The translations under genes were made by a program, and so were the position numbers. A DNA stretch of 64,000 bases from NCBI RefSeq assembly GCF_030505195.1, contig NZ_CP129672.1:3072501-3136500 (forward strand), given 5' to 3'. This document shows positions 1 to 8,585 of the stretch, in pieces. Below the pieces are notes generated by a model. That model was not told where the DNA came from. It ran no database searches and saw only the letters and a list, made by a program, of their open reading frames with translations. The first letter of the stretch is position 1. The number at the start of each line of letters is the position of its first letter. The DNA is from Comamonas testosteroni. GTDB lineage: Bacteria; Pseudomonadota; Gammaproteobacteria; Burkholderiales; Burkholderiaceae_C.

Positions 1-606
1 CGGCCGCGTCACCCCGGCCAGGGCGCGAGCCCATTGATGCCGGCGGCTGCGCAAACCTATGCCTACGCGCCGCCTGTGCCTGTGCAGGCAATGGATGCTC
101 CTGTCAATGTAGCAGTTACCGCTTCATTGGAAAGGATTTCAGATATAAAACAGTCTGAAATCACTGTAGATAAAGCGCAAAAAGCTCCTGTATCAATAGC
201 AAAAACGGCACCGCCGCCGGAGGCGGCCATGGCGACGGCTTCTCGGTCCGCGAAGCAGGAGACGCCCAAGCCTGCACAGCCTCTGCTTACCGAGGCGATG
301 CCCGCCAAAGTGCAGCAGACGCGGCCAGCAACGGCTTTGCAAGCCGAGCCTGCACCGCAGCCCGTGATCTCGCGCCAGCCCGTGCGCCCGACAAGATCGG
401 TGCCAGACGCTGCCGTGGTGATGGCTGCGGCAAACCCTGTCGCAGTGCGTCAGAGCGGTGAATCCGGTGGCAAGCAGGCCGTGCAAGCCATGCTGCCCCA
501 GCGCGCGGCGGCGGGCGGCTTGTTTTTCGAGACGCCCGATGAAGATGCCGGCAGCAAGCCGGCAGCTTCTGCCAAGAAGGGTGCGCCCGAGCGTGCCTGG
601 CCCTGA
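1..606 (+). CDS. C-terminal part of a low-complexity Ala/Pro/Gln-rich protein of a Tad pilus locus (5'-truncated)
   Basis: The reading frame is open from the first base to a TGA at 604-606, so the gene probably begins outside the window; an internal TTG at 34 is the first start-like codon. The visible ~200 residues are rich in Ala, Pro, Gln and Val, with no recognisable domain, and look disordered. It lies 17 bp before a DUF3613 gene and a TadG-like gene on the same strand. In related Tad loci this position is usually held by a TPR protein (TadD), so this may be its tail, but no TPR repeat is visible here. A stretch around 110-200 is clearly more AT-rich than its surroundings. Function not assigned. 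Confidence 0.55.
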   Translation, partial: RPRHPGQGASPLMPAAAQTYAYAPPVPVQAMDAPVNVAVTASLERISDIKQSEITVDKAQKAPVSIAKTAPPPEAAMATASRSAKQETPKPAQPLLTEAMPAKVQQTRPATALQAEPAPQPVISRQPVRPTRSVPDAAVVMAAANPVAVRQSGESGGKQAVQAMLPQRAAAGGLFFETPDEDAGSKPAASAKKGAPERAWP

Positions 607-623
607 ACCTTCAAGGAGTTCTC

Positions 624-1049
624 ATGAATACGCAGACAGCATTCATCCAGCGGGCCCGAACATTCACCTTGGCGTTGATGGCACTGGGCATGGCCTCGGT
701 CGCCTTGGCGCAGGCCGGCAGCAATACCGGCTCCGGCACGGGCGTGAGCAATATGAGTGCACCCCGAAGTGCGGCAGCGATGCCTGCAGCAACTGCGCAG
801 GCCGCGGTGACACAGACACCGGCCCCCGGCAATGCGTCCCTGACACCGCCGGCAAGCAATCGTGTGGGCGAGGCCACCAGCTATCTGCTGGCGCTGCAGG
901 CCAGCGGTCAGTACGCATCGCGCAATGCCTATCCCGTGACAAGCGATGTGGCCCAGCGCACCTATCAGCGCTATCTGGAGAGTTTTACCCACAAAATCCC
1001 GGAGAGCTCTGAAACACAGGTGGGCAGTTCAACGGGCGGTAGTCGCTAA
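624..1049 (+). CDS. DUF3613 domain protein of the Tad pilus locus
   Basis: A 141-residue protein with an N-terminal signal peptide (hydrophobic stretch at about residues 12-29, ending ALAQ-A), a Ser/Thr/Ala-rich linker, and a conserved C-terminal block with the pattern VGEATSYLLALQASG followed by YQRYLESF and HKIPE at about residues 75-125. That block is the DUF3613 signature, a small domain found almost only beside tad genes in Burkholderiales. An AAGGAG motif stands 7 bp before the ATG. It sits 21 bp upstream of the TadG-like gene and is probably cotranscribed. The protein is likely exported; its role in pilus assembly is unknown. Confidence 0.8.
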   Translation: MNTQTAFIQRARTFTLALMALGMASVALAQAGSNTGSGTGVSNMSAPRSAAAMPAATAQAAVTQTPAPGNASLTPPASNRVGEATSYLLALQASGQYASRNAYPVTSDVAQRTYQRYLESFTHKIPESSETQVGSSTGGSR

Positions 1050-1070
1050 TCGCTCACAGCGGCTCTGTGC

Positions 1071-2633
1071 ATGCAGTCTTTTGCCAAAGGCCTGTGCCGT
1101 GATCGCATTCGTCGCCAATCGGGTTCCGTGGCGATGCTGGGTGCGATTTGGCTGATGATTGCCGTGATCTGCCTGGCAACCATCGATATCGGCAATGTGT
1201 TCTGGCAGAAGCGCGAGTTGCAGAAGATTGCGGATCTGGCAGCTCTGGCGGGGGCCAGTGGTGCTCTGGATCAGAACTCTTGTCGCACCAATGCAGAGAG
1301 AAATCTGACGCTCAACGGTAGTGTGGTCTCCGAGCTTGTGACTGCACAGGCCGGGCATTGGGACAAAAGCGCCAGCCCCTTCTTTGGCAGCGCCAGCAAG
1401 GCCAGCGAAATCAATGCATGCAGGGTGTCTTTTCAGAGGACAGTTCCGTTCCTGTTTGTCTTTGCCGCCGGAGCCGAAAGAGGGCGCCAGATATCGGCCC
1501 AGGCCACAGCAATGCAGTCGGCCAGGATCGCCAGACTATCCGTGCGTTCGACCCTGTTGACACTGGATACGGAAAAGTCAGCCCTTCTGGATGCGGTCGT
1601 CGGCGGGATGCTCGGAGGCAAGATCAATCTGGGCGTTGCCGGATGGCAGGGCATCGCCAATGCGAACATCAGCTTGTTGAGTTTTTTCGATGCCCTGGCC
1701 GTCAGGGCCGGTCTGAATGTCGGTGATTACGATCAGGTCGTAAAGACCAAGGTCACGCTGGACAAGGTCATGCTGGCAATGCTGGATGCCTTGCCGCAGC
1801 AAGGCAGTCTGGCGGCTGTCAATGCGCTCAATGCATTGGCGCTGGGGGTCGGCAATATTCAGATCGCGCTGCAGGATATTCTCAAGCTGGGCACGGGCCT
1901 CGGGTCGGCGGCTCTGAGAACGGACGTGAATGTTCTGGACCTGGTGAGCACGGTTGCGCAACTGGCCAACAGCCAGAATGCGGCCAAGGTGGGCGTCAAT
2001 CTCAATCTGGGTCTGGTCGAGGTTGGATTGAACCTGAAGGTGATTGAGCCGCCGCAAAGTGCGATCGGTGATCCGGTCAGGGACAGGATTGAAGCCAAGA
2101 CATCCCAGATCGATCTGGTGACCGGGCTGAAGCTGAATCTGGCACTGGTCGCCGCCAGCCTGTCTCTGGATGTCAAGCTGGCGCAAGGCAGCGCCTTGCT
2201 GACCGACCATATGTGCTCGCCTCAGAAAAGCATGAGCGTGAATGGCGTCACGGGAGTGGGAACGGTGGCCTTGAAAGGCGCGGTCGACATTCTTCCGCTG
2301 CCATTGATCCCCAAGTTGTCGATCCCTGTAGAAGTCAAGATACCGCTGCTCTCGAAAACCCAGAGGCTTGACTATCAGAATCCTCCGAACCTGAGCGAGC
2401 CGGCCAAATGGGCAACCATCTACCAGAGCAATCTGGTGGAGAGCTTGATCCAGTCATTGACGGATCAGCTGGGCTTGCTTGGCTCTTTGCTGGCCGTGGT
2501 TCTTGCGCCGTTGACCTTGGTGCTCGATGCCGTGCTGAACCTGGTGTTGAATCTGCTGGGCCTGAATCTGGCCCAGACAGATATCGGCGCACAGCTCAAT
2601 TGCATTGGGCGCAATGTGGTGCTGGTGGAGTGA
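1071..2633 (+). CDS. TadG-like pilus assembly protein (TadE/TadG N-terminal domain)
   Basis: A 520-residue protein. Residues 20-60 hold a basic lead, a long hydrophobic helix (MLGAIWLMIAVICLATIDIG) and the block QKIADLAALAGASG, which together mark the TadE/G-like pseudopilin fold (PF13400). The remainder is a large, presumably exported domain rich in Leu/Val/Asn repeats (residues ~180-500). TadG proteins are envelope-anchored parts of the Flp/Tad machine for adhesion and biofilm. The start is an ATG 21 bp after the DUF3613 gene. The 3' end overlaps the convergent pncC gene by 38 bp, so either the overlap is real or the last codons are shared antisense sequence. Confidence 0.8.
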   Translation: MQSFAKGLCRDRIRRQSGSVAMLGAIWLMIAVICLATIDIGNVFWQKRELQKIADLAALAGASGALDQNSCRTNAERNLTLNGSVVSELVTAQAGHWDKSASPFFGSASKASEINACRVSFQRTVPFLFVFAAGAERGRQISAQATAMQSARIARLSVRSTLLTLDTEKSALLDAVVGGMLGGKINLGVAGWQGIANANISLLSFFDALAVRAGLNVGDYDQVVKTKVTLDKVMLAMLDALPQQGSLAAVNALNALALGVGNIQIALQDILKLGTGLGSAALRTDVNVLDLVSTVAQLANSQNAAKVGVNLNLGLVEVGLNLKVIEPPQSAIGDPVRDRIEAKTSQIDLVTGLKLNLALVAASLSLDVKLAQGSALLTDHMCSPQKSMSVNGVTGVGTVALKGAVDILPLPLIPKLSIPVEVKIPLLSKTQRLDYQNPPNLSEPAKWATIYQSNLVESLIQSLTDQLGLLGSLLAVVLAPLTLVLDAVLNLVLNLLGLNLAQTDIGAQLNCIGRNVVLVE

Positions 2634-3117
2634 TGGCGGACAGCAGGTGCTCAACACTGCGGCGGGTGGTGGCCAGGCGGATGCTGCTGCGGCTGCCGCT
2701 CAACTGCAGCAACTGGCTATGGATGGCGTTCTGGACTGCCCAGCCCACCCAGACCGTGCCCACAGGCTTTTCGGCAGAGCCTCCGCTTGGGCCCGCAACC
2801 CCCGTTACGGCAATGCTGACCTGGGCGCGCGAGTGACGGAGAGCGCCCTCGGCCATGGCGCGCACGACTTCCTCGCTGACGGCTCCGTGCCTGGCGATCA
2901 GCTCGGCGGGCACACCCAGCATCTCGGTCTTGGCCTCGTTGGAGTAGGTCACGAAACCACGCTCGAACCATTGGCTGGAGCCTGCGAGATCGGTGCAGGC
3001 TGCGGCAATCATGCCGCCGGTGCAGCTTTCGGCGGTGGCCAGCATCCAGCCTTTGTCGCTCAGTCTGGCTGCCAGTTGCTGAACCAGTTCTTCGATATGG
3101 GCTTCTTGTTTGCTCAT
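2596..3117 (-). CDS. pncC: Nicotinamide-nucleotide amidohydrolase, CinA C-terminal family
   Basis: A 173-residue single-domain protein. The family hydrolyses NMN to nicotinate mononucleotide and ammonia, recycling pyridine nucleotides in the cytoplasm. Diagnostic blocks are LATAESCTGGMIAA (~26-39, with the catalytic Ser), FERGFVTYSNEAK (~51-63) and SIAVTGVAGPSGGSAEKPVGTVW (~102-124). It lacks the N-terminal MoaB-like domain of full CinA, like E. coli PncC (formerly YgaD). A strong GGAGGAG Shine-Dalgarno precedes the ATG. It lies 23 bp after pgpA on the same strand, so the two are probably one transcript. The 3' end overlaps the TadG-like gene. Confidence 0.92.
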   Translation of the reverse strand: MSKQEAHIEELVQQLAARLSDKGWMLATAESCTGGMIAAACTDLAGSSQWFERGFVTYSNEAKTEMLGVPAELIARHGAVSEEVVRAMAEGALRHSRAQVSIAVTGVAGPSGGSAEKPVGTVWVGWAVQNAIHSQLLQLSGSRSSIRLATTRRSVEHLLSAITPPAPHCAQCN

Positions 3118-3140
3118 CGTCTCCTCCAGGACTCACGCGG

Positions 3141-3734
3141 TCAGAAGAAATGCCGCCAGAGGGCCACGACCAGCAGGGTGCAGAAGGCAGCAACCAGGTC
3201 ATCCCACATGATTCCCCAGCCGCCGCGCGGGCCGAAGCCTTTGAACAGGCGGTCGGCCCATTTGACGGGCTGGGGCTTGACGGCATCGAAAAAGCGGAAC
3301 AGCGCAAAGCAGGCCAGCTGCCCCCAGAAGCCCATGGGCATGCACAGCCACAGAACAATCCACATGGCGACCACTTCGTCCCAGACGATGTGGCCGGGGT
3401 CGGCCACGCGCATATGCCTTGCGGTGACGGTGCAGGCCCACCAGCCGAGGGGAATGCTGGCGGCAATCAGCCAGCCGATCTGTGCCGGGCTCAGCCACAG
3501 TGCCAGCACCAGATAGGCCAGCCAGGCCCACAGGCTGCCCACCGTGCCGGGGGCGACGCGGGGCAGGCCGGAGCCAAAGCCCAGAGCAATCAAATGGGCC
3601 GGATGCTGCAGCATGAACCCCACGCTGGGGTGGGCGATTGCTGCCGCACTCATGCCGTTGCGTGCTTTGTTATTGATAGCTGCCTGCGCAATATCTGTAT
3701 GCGCTGCGGCGCTATTTGATAGATCATCCGTCAT
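3141..3734 (-). CDS. pgpA: Phosphatidylglycerophosphatase A
   Basis: A membrane phosphatase that dephosphorylates phosphatidylglycerol phosphate to phosphatidylglycerol. Family motifs are present: GTVGSLWAW near residue 63, VWDEVVAMW near 117, FFDAVKPQPVKWADR near 148 and the C-terminal WDDLVAA; hydrophobic segments alternate between them. The first ~27 residues, before MSAAAIAHPSVGF, match nothing in the family and are encoded by a palindromic intergenic-repeat sequence (3671-3722). The ATG at 3653 is therefore an alternative start; neither start has a clear Shine-Dalgarno. Followed by pncC at 23 bp. Confidence 0.9.
   Translation of the reverse strand: MTDDLSNSAAAHTDIAQAAINNKARNGMSAAAIAHPSVGFMLQHPAHLIALGFGSGLPRVAPGTVGSLWAWLAYLVLALWLSPAQIGWLIAASIPLGWWACTVTARHMRVADPGHIVWDEVVAMWIVLWLCMPMGFWGQLACFALFRFFDAVKPQPVKWADRLFKGFGPRGGWGIMWDDLVAAFCTLLVVALWRHFF
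3671..3722. repeat. AT-richer palindromic repeat (type 2), inside the 5' end of pgpA
   Basis: An imperfect inverted repeat: TATTGATAGC on the left and GCTATTTGATAG on the right, flanking a GC-rich centre with TGCGCA and TGCGC arms. Related stretches occur at 9952-9980, 15684-15778, 29486-29530 and 37493-37590, all intergenic. Here the element falls in the first codons of pgpA and would encode residues about 5-22 of the long form. Confidence 0.5.
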
Positions 3735-3755
3735 GGCGTGATGATACGCGCTGCC

Positions 3756-5372
3756 TTATTGCAGGCCGGAGATGGGCTGGTTTTCGGGGAAGCGGATCTG
3801 GTGCGTGGCCTGGAACTGGGCGGTGCTGCGGGCGGCCAGATTCTGCTCCCAGGCAACCATGCCGTTTTGCGCATTCCAACTGGTGGTGGCAGGCTGCGGG
3901 CTGTACTGCGACTGCACCTTGATCTGCTCATTGCGCGAAACAGGAGCCGAGTCCAGCACCTGCAGCGCGATGGGCTGGTTGTGGCGGTTTTCCACGGCGT
4001 AGTTGCGTGCGATGCTGCGCTCGGTTTTGCTGCTGGCCCAGCCGCCGCTGCCGGTATGGCTTTGCGCAGGCAGGCGGCGCACCACGACGTTGTCATCGCG
4101 ACCAAAAGACAGTCCTTGCGCCAGCGCCTGAGCGTTGCCAAAGTCCAGTCTGCCATTGCCAACCAGCGCCTCGTCCCGGAACAGCGCTACCGGGCCCGCC
4201 GGCCAGATGCCTGGCGGAGCCTGCAGCGTGGCAATCAGATAGGCTGCCTCTTCCATGGCCGGCGCGGTGCGGGTCAGCAAGCTGGTGGCCAGATTTTCCT
4301 GACCTAGCGACAGCGTGATGCGCTCGGCGCTGGAGGGCACGCTGATCTTGTACGGCACGATGAATTGCGTGCTGTAGGCCGTATTGATGCTGGAGACATC
4401 GAGTGCTGGCAAGTCCGGTGCCGCTGCCTCTTCGCGCATCGCCCTGGCTCCGCTGCGCGCCATCATGGCGACGGGGGCCGGTGCCGGTGCGGCAGGGGGC
4501 AGTGGCTGAGCGATATCCACCGTCCAGGGGCGCGGCATGACACCTTGGGTGTTGCGGCCGGGCTGTCCGGTGGACAGGCGCAGGCGCACATTGCTCCAGT
4601 CCTCGCCACTGGCCTGCACGACCAGGGCCTGACGCTCCAGCTGCACCTGCTGCCTGGCGGTGTTCAGCTGAGCGCGGTAGCTGGGCTGCCAGCTGGGGCC
4701 GCGCACCTGGTAGCTCAGGCGCACATTGGCCGCGCGCGGGCTGGCCAGCTGCACGCTGACTTTCATGACCTGAGACTGCTCGGAGCCCGTGCGGTCGCGC
4801 TCCTGGCGCAGGGGCTGAAGCTGTGCCAGCAGATCCTGCTTCTGGCGCTGAATCTGGTGAGCACGCAGGCTGTTGTCGCGGCTGGTCTGGCGCAGGGCCT
4901 GGCTGGTGCCGGCGATCTGAGCGGGGCTGGTTCTGGCTTGGTCGCCGGGCTTGCTCATGCCCTGCAGAAAATCGCCCACCAGCCGGGCTGCCCCTTCTTC
5001 GGCCTCGATGTTCGCGAGCTGATCTTCGAGGGCGCGAATCTGCTGATCCAGCGGGCTGGTGCATTCCTTGGCCGCCACCTGCCTGGACTGCATCAGGGTC
5101 TTGATTTCACCCACGCGCACGCCTTCGTCGCCACTGATCTGCAGGCTCTGCGTATCCACGCTGGCGGGCAGGCATTCAAAGCTGAGCAGGCGGGTCTGGG
5201 CGTCGATGCGTGCCTCGCGCTGTACGGCGGCGATGCCGGGATAGAGCATGACTTCGGTGATGGGCGCGCGATTGCCGGAGACACTGAGGCTGCCGGCGTC
5301 GGCCAGGGCGAGCCCGGGCAAAGCAGCTGCGACATAGACCATGGACACAGGCAGAAGACGGCTTGAACGCAT
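3756..5372 (-). CDS. MuiA-family protein (DUF4140/DUF4139)
   Basis: A 538-residue secreted protein: signal peptide at 1-24 (hydrophobic core VYVAAALPGLALA), an N-terminal DUF4140-like beta region (~30-100), a Gln/Arg-rich coiled-coil segment (~110-200) and a C-terminal DUF4139 beta domain (~210-535, containing VRLSYQVRGPSWQPSYRA and TGQPGRNTQG). Members have been called mucoidy inhibitor A, but no biochemical function is established; the layout suggests a periplasmic or surface scaffold. AAGAG stands 6 bp before the ATG. The gene sits between thiL and pgpA, which are often adjacent in related genomes, so it looks like an insertion into that block. Confidence 0.8.
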   Translation of the reverse strand: MRSSRLLPVSMVYVAAALPGLALADAGSLSVSGNRAPITEVMLYPGIAAVQREARIDAQTRLLSFECLPASVDTQSLQISGDEGVRVGEIKTLMQSRQVAAKECTSPLDQQIRALEDQLANIEAEEGAARLVGDFLQGMSKPGDQARTSPAQIAGTSQALRQTSRDNSLRAHQIQRQKQDLLAQLQPLRQERDRTGSEQSQVMKVSVQLASPRAANVRLSYQVRGPSWQPSYRAQLNTARQQVQLERQALVVQASGEDWSNVRLRLSTGQPGRNTQGVMPRPWTVDIAQPLPPAAPAPAPVAMMARSGARAMREEAAAPDLPALDVSSINTAYSTQFIVPYKISVPSSAERITLSLGQENLATSLLTRTAPAMEEAAYLIATLQAPPGIWPAGPVALFRDEALVGNGRLDFGNAQALAQGLSFGRDDNVVVRRLPAQSHTGSGGWASSKTERSIARNYAVENRHNQPIALQVLDSAPVSRNEQIKVQSQYSPQPATTSWNAQNGMVAWEQNLAARSTAQFQATHQIRFPENQPISGLQ

Positions 5373-5557
5373 TGGCGGCTCTTGTGGGCAGTGGACAGGG
5401 ACATGACTTGTGCAAAACGGGCTCAGGCAAGACGACTGCCTCAGCAGGCCGGCCCTTGTTATTCCTGTTTGCGTAAGTCCTAAGGGTTTGAGCTTAACCC
5501 AGGCGGTTTCCTATCCCTATGCTGGCGCATCGTGTGTCCGGCCCGCGCTCCTTGCGT

Positions 5558-6535
5558 TCATCCGCCGAAGTGGTCGAAGGACTTCCAGCGGTGTTGCAGC
5601 AGCGCACCGTCAGCGCCGATCACGCGCAGGCCCGGCTCGGCATCGATACGGCCTATGCGATGCACCGGCGTGCCGCTGGCAGCGCCTGCTGCCAGCACGT
5701 CGGCATGCCGCGCTGCGGGGGCGGTAAAACACAGCTCGTAGTCGTCGCCGCCGGCCAGCGTGCATTGCTGCTGCAGCGTTGAATCGAACTGCCAAGCACC
5801 GCTTTGCGGATAGGCAGCTGCAGCCATCAACGGCGTGGTGCAGCGGCTGTCTACCGTGGCACCGACGCTGGACAGCTCCAGGATATGGCCGAGGTCGCCG
5901 AGCAGGCCGTCGCTGACATCCAGCGCGCTGCTGGCCAGGCCGCGTAGCGCCAGGCCCAGGGCCACGCGCGGCGTCGGTGCTTCCAGCCTCTGGCGCGCCT
6001 GCAGCAGCAGCTCGGCAGGCAATTGCACGCGGCCCAGCATGGCCTCCAGTGCCAGGCGTGCATCGCCCAGAGTGCCGCTGACCCAGATCTCATCGCCGGC
6101 CCTGGCGCCGCTGCGCAGCAAGGCCTGGCCGGCAGGGACTTCGCCGAACACGGTGATACAGATATTGAGCGGGCCGCCCGTGGTGTCGCCGCCGATCAGC
6201 TCGCATTCATGGGCATCGGCCAGGGTCAGCAGGCCGGCCGCAAATTCGCTGATCCAGTCTTCGTCGGCACCGGGCAGGGACAGGGCCAGCGTGAACGCCA
6301 GAGGCCTGGCACCGCTGGCTGCCAGATCGCTGAGGTTGACGGCCAGAGCCTTGTGGCCCAGCAGGCGCGGGTTCACATCGGCAAAGAAGTGGCGGCCCTC
6401 GACCAGCATGTCGCTGGAGATGGCCAGTTGCATGCCGGGGGCCGGGGCCAGCAGTGCGCAGTCGTCGCCCACGCCAAGGGCGGCGCGACGCACGGGGCGC
6501 TGGAAATAGCGGCGGATCAGATCGAATTCACCCAT
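5558..6535 (-). CDS. thiL: Thiamine-monophosphate kinase
   Basis: Phosphorylates thiamine monophosphate with ATP to give the cofactor thiamine diphosphate; last step of the pathway, cytoplasmic. Visible family blocks are GEFDLIRRYF at the N-terminus, LGVGDDCALL, SSDMLVEGRHF, LAVNLSDLAASGARP, GGDTTGG and DVSDGLLGDLGH, covering the ATP and Mg binding residues. About 325 residues, normal for the family. I chose the ATG at 6535 because homologues begin with GEF; an in-frame TTG at 6601 overlapping the preceding gene's stop would add 22 unlike residues. Preceded on the same strand by the SpecificRecomb gene, so probably read through from it. Confidence 0.93.
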   Translation of the reverse strand: MGEFDLIRRYFQRPVRRAALGVGDDCALLAPAPGMQLAISSDMLVEGRHFFADVNPRLLGHKALAVNLSDLAASGARPLAFTLALSLPGADEDWISEFAAGLLTLADAHECELIGGDTTGGPLNICITVFGEVPAGQALLRSGARAGDEIWVSGTLGDARLALEAMLGRVQLPAELLLQARQRLEAPTPRVALGLALRGLASSALDVSDGLLGDLGHILELSSVGATVDSRCTTPLMAAAAYPQSGAWQFDSTLQQQCTLAGGDDYELCFTAPAARHADVLAAGAASGTPVHRIGRIDAEPGLRVIGADGALLQHRWKSFDHFGG

Positions 6536-6597
6536 AAGGTCTCTGGCCGCCCGCGATGCTGCGGCCTGGTGGGCCGCTGGTTGGCGGCGGTTAAAGG

Positions 6598-8565
6598 TCA
6601 AGGCCAGAAAAAGCTCAGCGGCCTGCGCCAGAAACGCTGGCGTATGGCCTTGTAGATGCGCGAGCGGTCCACGCCGCTGACGTTATGGGCGCGCAGGGCG
6701 ACACGGAATGCCAGGTAGAAGCTCACCCCCACATTCAGCGCCGCATTGAAGGGCAGCATGGCCACGGCCCACCACAGCAGATCGTCATGCAGCACTTCCC
6801 AGCCCAGCGATGCCACGGCCACGCCGATCTGGCCCGTGGACAGGGTGACGTGGCGCACTTCCAGTCCCAGGCCGAAGAAGGCCGCAAATGCAGGCACCAG
6901 ACCCAGCATGAAACCCAGCGAGATATTGGATGCCAGGCTGGAGACATTCTTGCGCAAGAAGCTTGCCCAGCGATCCGCGCGGCCCGTGCCCAGAAAGCGT
7001 GTGATGCGCGGGTTGTAGCGAATCACCGAATCGATATTGCGCAGCACAAACCAGTTTTCCGCACCGCCGGCAATCAGGCTGCTGACAAACAGCAGCACGC
7101 CGGTAAAGGCGGCGAAGAGCACGGACGGCCCTAGCAGACTCAGCGAGTCCAGCACCTGGCGCGCATGCGGGGTGCTGAGCGCCTGATGACCGACAAGATA
7201 GGCATAGCCCAGCGACAGCAGCAACGCCCCGGGGAAGACGATGAGCACGTTGCCCAGAATGGCCGCCACCTGGGAGCGCACCAGATGGGCGACCTCATCG
7301 ACGAACTCCTGGATGGATCCATCGCTTTGGATGTCCTTGAGCTTGGCAGCCATGGCCGGCGCCGTCATGGCCGGCTGCTTGGTGGCCACCGTGAAGTGCA
7401 GCATCTGGATCAGCACAAAGCTGATGGCGTAGTTGAAGCCCGCAGCCAGTCCCGACCAGAAGACGGACAGTCCCAGCGCATACAGCGCAAACTTGGCCAG
7501 CGTGGTGAAGGCCATCACCAAGCCGCCGCCCGCAGCCTTGGCCACCATCTTGCGGTATTCGCTGCCGTCGCGGGTGATGTAGTGCTCGCCGGTTTCGGCG
7601 CTGCGCTCGGCCACCTTGGCCGCCAGCAGCGATGAGTTGGTGGACATCAGCGCGCGCACGCTGCGCCGCTCTATGCCCACGGCCACGAGGTTGGAGAGCA
7701 GCTCGGACGTCTCGTAGGCACGGTCTTCTGCCAGCAGGCAATCGAGCAGGCGGCGAATGCGCAGAATGCGCGCACGCACCTGGCGCAGGCGGAAGATCAA
7801 GCCGACGGAAATGCCTTCGGCCTCGACGTAGGAGTAGACCGAGGACACGGCGGCGCGGCAGGCCTCAAGCCGCTCGCGCAACTGCGCTGCAGCGGCGTCG
7901 CGCCTGTCGGTGGTGCGCAGCGGCAGCATGACCTCCACGCGCAGGTTTTCCACATCGTGGATCAGCGCATGAAACGGCTTTTCCTCGCGTGCCTGCTCGC
8001 TCATGCGCAGGCGCAGCTCGGGGGCAAACCCGGTGGAGAGAATCTGGCCCGCGCAATAGGTGATGGCGTCCAGCAGGTTGCGCTCCCAGAAGCTCACGCC
8101 TTCTTCGAGCTGCTGCGGGGTCAGCAAGGTGGTGATGCGGGCCATGAGCTGGCTGTCCAGCGCATGCAGCCAGCGGGCGTCGAAACGCTCGGGAAAGACC
8201 AGCATGAACAGCTCGGAGGCATCCTCGGTCTCGGGCGTGCTGGGCAGCAGCTTGTAGCGCAGGCGCTCGGCCACTTCGCTGGCCATGGCCGTGCGCGGGG
8301 CAAAGCCGAAATCGGCCAGCAGGGCGGTGATGTCCACCGTCTCCATCAGCGTCTGGCTCCAGCGGCGCAGCCGGGCTAGAGCTTCGGGGTCGGCCTCGAA
8401 GGCCTCGACGATCTGTTTCACGCGCTGCACGGCGCCTTCGACAGAGGGCTCGGCTGCGCGTATCCATTCGGCCAGATGGATCAGCCACAGATGGCGTTGC
8501 GCAAGGCCTGCGCCGGGATCCAGGGAGGCCAGCAGGCCGGGCAGGTCAAGAGTGCTTTTCTTCAT
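6598..8565 (-). CDS. 'Site-specific recombinase' family membrane protein (SpecificRecomb, PF10136)
   Basis: A 655-residue protein. The N-terminal half (~1-330) is soluble, helical and rich in Arg/Glu/Leu; the C-terminal half has several strong hydrophobic segments (about residues 355-415, 440-465, 490-520, 555-575, 600-620). The family carries the name of a gonococcal site-specific recombinase, but there is no tyrosine or serine recombinase motif, and the membrane segments argue against a cytosolic DNA enzyme. I infer a membrane protein of unknown function. It sits between apaG and thiL; its stop lies just before the possible TTG start of thiL. Confidence 0.8.
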   Translation of the reverse strand: MKKSTLDLPGLLASLDPGAGLAQRHLWLIHLAEWIRAAEPSVEGAVQRVKQIVEAFEADPEALARLRRWSQTLMETVDITALLADFGFAPRTAMASEVAERLRYKLLPSTPETEDASELFMLVFPERFDARWLHALDSQLMARITTLLTPQQLEEGVSFWERNLLDAITYCAGQILSTGFAPELRLRMSEQAREEKPFHALIHDVENLRVEVMLPLRTTDRRDAAAAQLRERLEACRAAVSSVYSYVEAEGISVGLIFRLRQVRARILRIRRLLDCLLAEDRAYETSELLSNLVAVGIERRSVRALMSTNSSLLAAKVAERSAETGEHYITRDGSEYRKMVAKAAGGGLVMAFTTLAKFALYALGLSVFWSGLAAGFNYAISFVLIQMLHFTVATKQPAMTAPAMAAKLKDIQSDGSIQEFVDEVAHLVRSQVAAILGNVLIVFPGALLLSLGYAYLVGHQALSTPHARQVLDSLSLLGPSVLFAAFTGVLLFVSSLIAGGAENWFVLRNIDSVIRYNPRITRFLGTGRADRWASFLRKNVSSLASNISLGFMLGLVPAFAAFFGLGLEVRHVTLSTGQIGVAVASLGWEVLHDDLLWWAVAMLPFNAALNVGVSFYLAFRVALRAHNVSGVDRSRIYKAIRQRFWRRPLSFFWP

Positions 8566-8585
8566 GCAAATGTGGGGTGGCTGCC

